Positions 6,800-8,981 of a stretch of 8,981 nt of DNA are shown piece by piece. A program made the translations under genes and the position numbers. The stretch is from Clostridiales bacterium. Its GTDB lineage: Bacteria; Bacillota; Clostridia; Oscillospirales; Oscillospiraceae. Position 1 is the stretch's first letter. Every line of letters begins with the position of its first letter. Below the pieces are notes generated by a model. It ran no database searches. It was not told the origin of the DNA and saw nothing but the letters and a program-made list of their open reading frames with translations. The DNA lies in contig DYCR01000039.1 of assembly GCA_019418025.1 (NCBI GenBank), positions 7,261 to 16,241 of the forward strand, given 5' to 3'.

Positions 6800-7087
6800 A
6801 TGGCAAATACAATGCAGGCACTGGGCATGATCGAGACAAAGGGTCTGGTTGGTTCTATCGAAGCTGCTGATGCAATGGTCAAGGCAGCAAATGTTACGCT
6901 GATCGGCAAGGAGCATGTAGGCGGCGGATTGGTCACCGTCATGGTCCGTGGTGATGTGGGCGCAGTCAAGGCCGCTACCGATGCCGGAGCAGCTGCTGCC
7001 GAGCGTGTTGGCGAGCTGGTATCCGTCCATGTGATCCCCCGTCCCCACGAGGAAGTAGAAATGATCCTTCCCAAGCTGGGTGAGTAA
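6800..7087 (+). CDS. eutM: Microcompartment hexameric shell protein EutM, copy 1
   Basis: EutM is a BMC-H protein that forms the flat hexagonal tiles making up most of the shell facets. The 95-residue product has one complete BMC domain: ALGMIETKGLVGSIEAADAM, pore loop HVGGGL (G41-G43), MVRGDVGAVKAATDAGAAAA and the closing GELVSVHVIPRPH. The tail after residue 83 is EEVEMILPKLGE. A strong TTAGGAGGAAA precedes the ATG, as expected for an abundant shell protein. It is the upstream half of a tandem gene pair; the downstream copy encodes the same first 83 residues. No terminator lies between the two genes or before this one. Confidence 0.97.
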   Translation: MANTMQALGMIETKGLVGSIEAADAMVKAANVTLIGKEHVGGGLVTVMVRGDVGAVKAATDAGAAAAERVGELVSVHVIPRPHEEVEMILPKLGE

Positions 7088-7367
7088 TCTGAAATCGAAT
7101 CGATAAGGAGAATATATTATGGCAAATACAATGCAAGCACTGGGCATGATCGAGACAAAGGGTCTGGTTGGTTCTATTGAAGCTGCTGATGCAATGGTCA
7201 AGGCAGCAAATGTCACACTGATCGGCAAGGAGCATGTAGGCGGCGGATTGGTCACCGTCATGGTCCGCGGCGATGTAGGCGCAGTCAAGGCTGCCACCGA
7301 TGCCGGAGCAGCAGCCGCTGAACGTGTTGGCGAACTGGTATCCGTCCATGTGATTCCCCGCCCCCAT
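6800..7367 (+). repeat. Tandem direct repeat: duplicated eutM coding segments
   Basis: Bases 6800-7048 and 7119-7367 (83 codons each, offset 319 bases) are 232/249 identical, about 93%. All 17 differences are synonymous. The gaps before each gene and the last 12 codons are diverged, so the similarity is limited to the coding core. Confidence 0.95.
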
Positions 7368-7406
7368 AATGAGGTGGAAGGCATTCTCCCTGCTTTGGGA
7401 AAATAA
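7119..7406 (+). CDS. eutM: Microcompartment hexameric shell protein EutM, copy 2
   Basis: This is a second EutM-type BMC-H protein of 95 residues. It is identical to copy 1 for residues 1-83 and differs only in the tail: N for E84, G for M88, A for K92 and K for E95. The DNA of the shared part carries 17 synonymous changes, so the duplication is not brand new and the protein has been held constant by selection or repeatedly homogenised. The tail change turns the acidic end (…PKLGE) into a basic one (…PALGK). Its own AAGGAG site lies in a 31-base gap after copy 1. A short hairpin follows its stop codon before eutT. Mixed hexamers with copy 1 are likely but not shown. Confidence 0.97.
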   Translation: MANTMQALGMIETKGLVGSIEAADAMVKAANVTLIGKEHVGGGLVTVMVRGDVGAVKAATDAGAAAAERVGELVSVHVIPRPHNEVEGILPALGK

Positions 7407-7410
7407 CGCA

Positions 7411-7429
7411 TCAGGCAGACAAAGCCTGA
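7411..7429 (+). other. Short hairpin between eutM copy 2 and eutT
   Basis: TCAGGC (7411-7416) pairs perfectly with GCCTGA (7424-7429) around a 7-base loop, starting four bases after the second eutM stop. No T-run follows, so it is not a typical terminator. It could protect the 3' end of shell-gene mRNA or mark a processing point, which would help shell proteins be made in excess of EutT. That role is speculative. Confidence 0.45.
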
Positions 7430-7443
7430 CATGATTCCAATTT

Positions 7444-7450
7444 GAGAGGG
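7444..7450 (+). promoter_or_regulatory. Ribosome binding site that decides the eutT start (TTG)
   Basis: GAGAGGG lies nine bases before TTG at 7460. It is directly adjacent to the in-frame ATG at 7451 and overlaps the region just after TTG 7442, so it can serve neither of those starts well. Confidence 0.55.
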
Positions 7451-7459
7451 ATGAGCTGT

Positions 7460-8257
7460 TTGAAACCAATTACAGAAGGTGCCCTCCGGATCGAATTGCG
7501 GAACAGCCAGCCAGAGGTCTATCATGTCCCCGAAGGATGTGTGCTGACACCTGCTGCCCGCGAATATCTGCAGCAGCGCAAGATCAAAATTGCAAAGCCA
7601 GATACAAAGCCGGCGGCAGAGCAGCCCCGCATCATTGCAACTGAGGTGCTTCCAATGCCTCAGATCACGGTTCCCGAGGGGCAGGCCAAGCCCAAATTTG
7701 TCGATTATGAAACCGGAGCATATTACATGACAAAGCCGGAGCATATGACCCACCTGTTCGGGAACACACTTGTACCGAAAAACCATCCCAGAATTCTGTT
7801 TCGCGGAAAACTGGACAGCCTTCAAGCGTTAGTGGTTTTGGATCAGGTGTTGATCGGCGAGGAGGGGAATGACAAGCTGGTAGCCGATCTGGACGATATT
7901 CTGGGCATACTCCGTGAGATGATGCGGTGCGACGTTCTGGATGAGGAGCTGATCAACGAAACAGTGATCGGTCTTACCCATGCAGAGCTGAGAGAGCGTT
8001 CTCACAATCCGTTAAAATTCTATAATATTCAGCAAATGGTGCTTCCTGACCGCTCCATGGGAAAAAGCTACGCACTGCTCAATCAGCTGCGTGCAGCGAT
8101 TCGCGAAACAGAGGTAGCTGCAGCAGAAGCATTCCGCAGCGGAAACCACTACACCCGCAGTGACATCATCGAAGCACTCAACCGCCTTTCCAGCACGGTA
8201 CACATTATGATGTGTATGTATCTGGCAGGGCAGTATCGGCAGGGAGGGGATTCATAA
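7460..8257 (+). CDS. eutT: ATP:corrinoid adenosyltransferase EutT, Firmicutes type
   Basis: EutT transfers the adenosyl group of ATP to reduced cobalamin, making the adenosylcobalamin that EutB/EutC needs. The 265-residue product from TTG 7460 begins MKPITEGALR, aligning with the MK-x-ITE start of other EutT proteins. The catalytic domain shows MTHLFGNTLVPKNHPRI and FRGKLDSLQALVVL (about 96-127), IVGLTHAELR-like VIGLTHAELRERSHNPL, and EALNRLSSTVHIMM near the C terminus. The HX11CCX2C metal motif of the enterobacterial enzymes is absent: only three isolated cysteines remain and none are adjacent. Listeria-type EutT enzymes are known to lack it as well and to work without the metal. In-frame TTG 7442 and ATG 7451 would add residues but lack a well-spaced Shine-Dalgarno site. 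The stop overlaps the eutD start by one base (TAATG), so the two are probably translationally coupled. Confidence 0.94.
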   Translation: MKPITEGALRIELRNSQPEVYHVPEGCVLTPAAREYLQQRKIKIAKPDTKPAAEQPRIIATEVLPMPQITVPEGQAKPKFVDYETGAYYMTKPEHMTHLFGNTLVPKNHPRILFRGKLDSLQALVVLDQVLIGEEGNDKLVADLDDILGILREMMRCDVLDEELINETVIGLTHAELRERSHNPLKFYNIQQMVLPDRSMGKSYALLNQLRAAIRETEVAAAEAFRSGNHYTRSDIIEALNRLSSTVHIMMCMYLAGQYRQGGDS

Positions 8258-8880
8258 TGGAACAAATCATATCTGCCGTGATGAATGCCATCCACAACGC
8301 CGGAATGGTGGAGGTAGAGGTTTCTGCCCGCCATGTTCATCTGACACAGACCGATGTAGAGCTTTTGTTTGGACAGGGGGCTCAGCTGATCCCGGTACGC
8401 CCCCTGTCTCAGCCCGGGCAGTATCTGTCCGAGCAGCGTGTCACCTTGGTGGGTTCTAAGGGAAAGAAAGAACGGGTGGCTGTTTTGGGTCCTGTCCGCA
8501 AGGATACTCAGGTTGAGCTGTCAAAAAGCGACTGTGTAGAGCTTGGGGTCACCGCACCCGTGCGGGAATCCGGTGATGTCAAGGGCTCCGGTGCAATCAC
8601 CATTGTCGGCCCCTGCGGCACATTGCAAATCAGCGAGGGCGTGATTATTGCCCGCAACCATATCCATGTGTCTGCGGCGGATTCGCTCAAGCTGGGGCTG
8701 AAGGACAAGCAGAAGGTTTCGGTAGAGGTGCTGACCGAACGCCCGATCATATTCAAGGATGTGGTCGTCCGCGTCAGCGACCAGTTCCGCTGCAAAATGC
8801 ACATTGATTTCGATGAGGCTAACGCAGCTATGGTCAGCGGATTTACATTGGGACGAATCATTCGTTCTCCGCATAATTAA
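8257..8880 (+). CDS. eutD: Phosphotransacylase EutD (PduL family)
   Basis: This PduL-type enzyme converts acetyl-CoA and phosphate to acetyl phosphate, returning CoA to EutE inside the compartment and giving a route to ATP through acetate kinase. The product is 207 residues. The two halves each carry the metal-binding His pair: H26/H28 in VSARHVHLT and H135/H137 in ARNHIHVS; H182 in CKMHIDFDEAN is a further likely ligand. GPVRKDTQVELS (79-90) and RPLSQPGQYLSEQ (48-60) match the family. Residues 1-15 (MEQIISAVMNAIHNA) form an amphipathic helix of encapsulation type ahead of the core. GGGAGGGGA precedes the ATG at 8257, which overlaps the eutT stop by one base; a longer in-frame reading from 8212 would run through the end of eutT and has no ribosome binding site. 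PduL enzymes are unrelated to the classical Pta family. Confidence 0.96.
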   Translation: MEQIISAVMNAIHNAGMVEVEVSARHVHLTQTDVELLFGQGAQLIPVRPLSQPGQYLSEQRVTLVGSKGKKERVAVLGPVRKDTQVELSKSDCVELGVTAPVRESGDVKGSGAITIVGPCGTLQISEGVIIARNHIHVSAADSLKLGLKDKQKVSVEVLTERPIIFKDVVVRVSDQFRCKMHIDFDEANAAMVSGFTLGRIIRSPHN

Positions 8881-8897
8881 CAAAAGGAGCGTCTTGC

Positions 8898-8981
8898 ATG
8901 TTGGATCTGGATCGTATCAGCCGTTTTCTTGAGAAAGTAGAGCAATCGGAGCAGCAAACCTTTTCTCCCGTTGGCAGCGGG
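8898..8981 (+). CDS. Unidentified eut-operon gene, N-terminal 28 codons (partial)
   Basis: AAAAGGAG lies seven bases before the ATG at 8898, 17 bases after the eutD stop, and the reading frame stays open to the window edge. The visible residues start MLDLDRISRFLEKVEQSEQQ, a probable amphipathic helix, and then FSPVGSG. Spacing and strand make it a member of the same operon. The helix could be the start of an encapsulation sequence or simply of a helical domain. Genes found at this point in other clostridial eut operons include small conserved unknowns, EutJ-like chaperones and eutN; nothing here matches the start of a EutN vertex protein. I do not recognise it. Confidence 0.75.
   Translation, partial: MLDLDRISRFLEKVEQSEQQTFSPVGSG

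Noticed and set aside
7088..7118. Repeated ATCGA in the gap between eutM copies as an operator or recombination site
   Set aside because: The repeat is too short and overlaps the approach to the ribosome binding site; chance is enough to explain it.
6758..7825. Long reverse-strand open frame (355 codons) across eutM copies and the start of eutT
   Set aside because: It is the antisense shadow of the repeated eutM genes; its internal repeats mirror the duplication, it has no plausible ribosome binding site, and the forward genes are unmistakable.
8212..8256. Upstream in-frame extension of EutD
   Set aside because: It lies inside the end of eutT and has no ribosome binding site, whereas ATG 8257 has a good one and gives the expected PduL N terminus.
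1..8981. CRISPR arrays, tRNA or rRNA genes, insertion sequences, B12 riboswitch
   Set aside because: Coding genes fill nearly the whole window. No repeated spacer array, cloverleaf, transposase or cobalamin-riboswitch-like leader was found; the only gene-free gap over 50 bases is 158-246.

Overview
The window is a stretch of an ethanolamine-utilization (eut) operon with its bacterial microcompartment (BMC) shell genes, all on the + strand. It runs: 3' end of eutW, an intrinsic terminator, eutA, eutB, eutC, eutL, a tailed BMC shell gene, eutE, eutM copy 1, eutM copy 2, eutT, eutD, and the first 28 codons of one more gene. The order and the EutV/EutW (ANTAR-type) regulatory context are those of Firmicutes. 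Moderately high GC with many C/G-ending codons, strong GGAGG-type Shine-Dalgarno sites, frequent GTG/TTG starts and protein similarity to clostridial Eut proteins suggest a gut-type clostridium (Oscillospiraceae-like). This is an inference; no species marker is present.

Region 1 (1-246): the end of a HisKA_2-type sensor kinase (EutW), a hairpin straddling its stop codon, then a long hairpin followed by seven T's immediately before eutA. In the Firmicutes system EutW phosphorylates EutV, an RNA-binding ANTAR protein that prevents termination at such sites. This terminator is therefore the likely switch for everything downstream.

Region 2 (247-3962): the catalytic core. EutB/EutC form adenosylcobalamin-dependent ethanolamine ammonia-lyase (ethanolamine to acetaldehyde plus ammonia), and EutA is its ATP-dependent reactivase. 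EutC begins with a typical encapsulation helix.

Region 3 (3984-7406): shell and acetaldehyde handling. It holds EutL (BMC-T), a BMC protein with a long linker and a SAP/Rho-N-like C-terminal domain, acylating acetaldehyde dehydrogenase EutE with an encapsulation-like helix at its C terminus, and two tandem EutM (BMC-H) genes whose proteins are identical over the first 83 residues.

Region 4 (7460-8981): EutT makes adenosylcobalamin for the lyase, and the PduL-type phosphotransacylase EutD regenerates CoA for EutE by making acetyl phosphate. The last, truncated gene is not identifiable.

Together the genes describe a shell enclosing a lyase, a CoA-acylating dehydrogenase and a phosphotransacylase, with cofactor supply (EutT) and enzyme repair (EutA). 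The pathway is known. The points most worth following are the SAP-like tail on a shell protein, the EutM pair with diverged tails, the EutT without the enterobacterial Cys motif, and the RNA structures before eutA.
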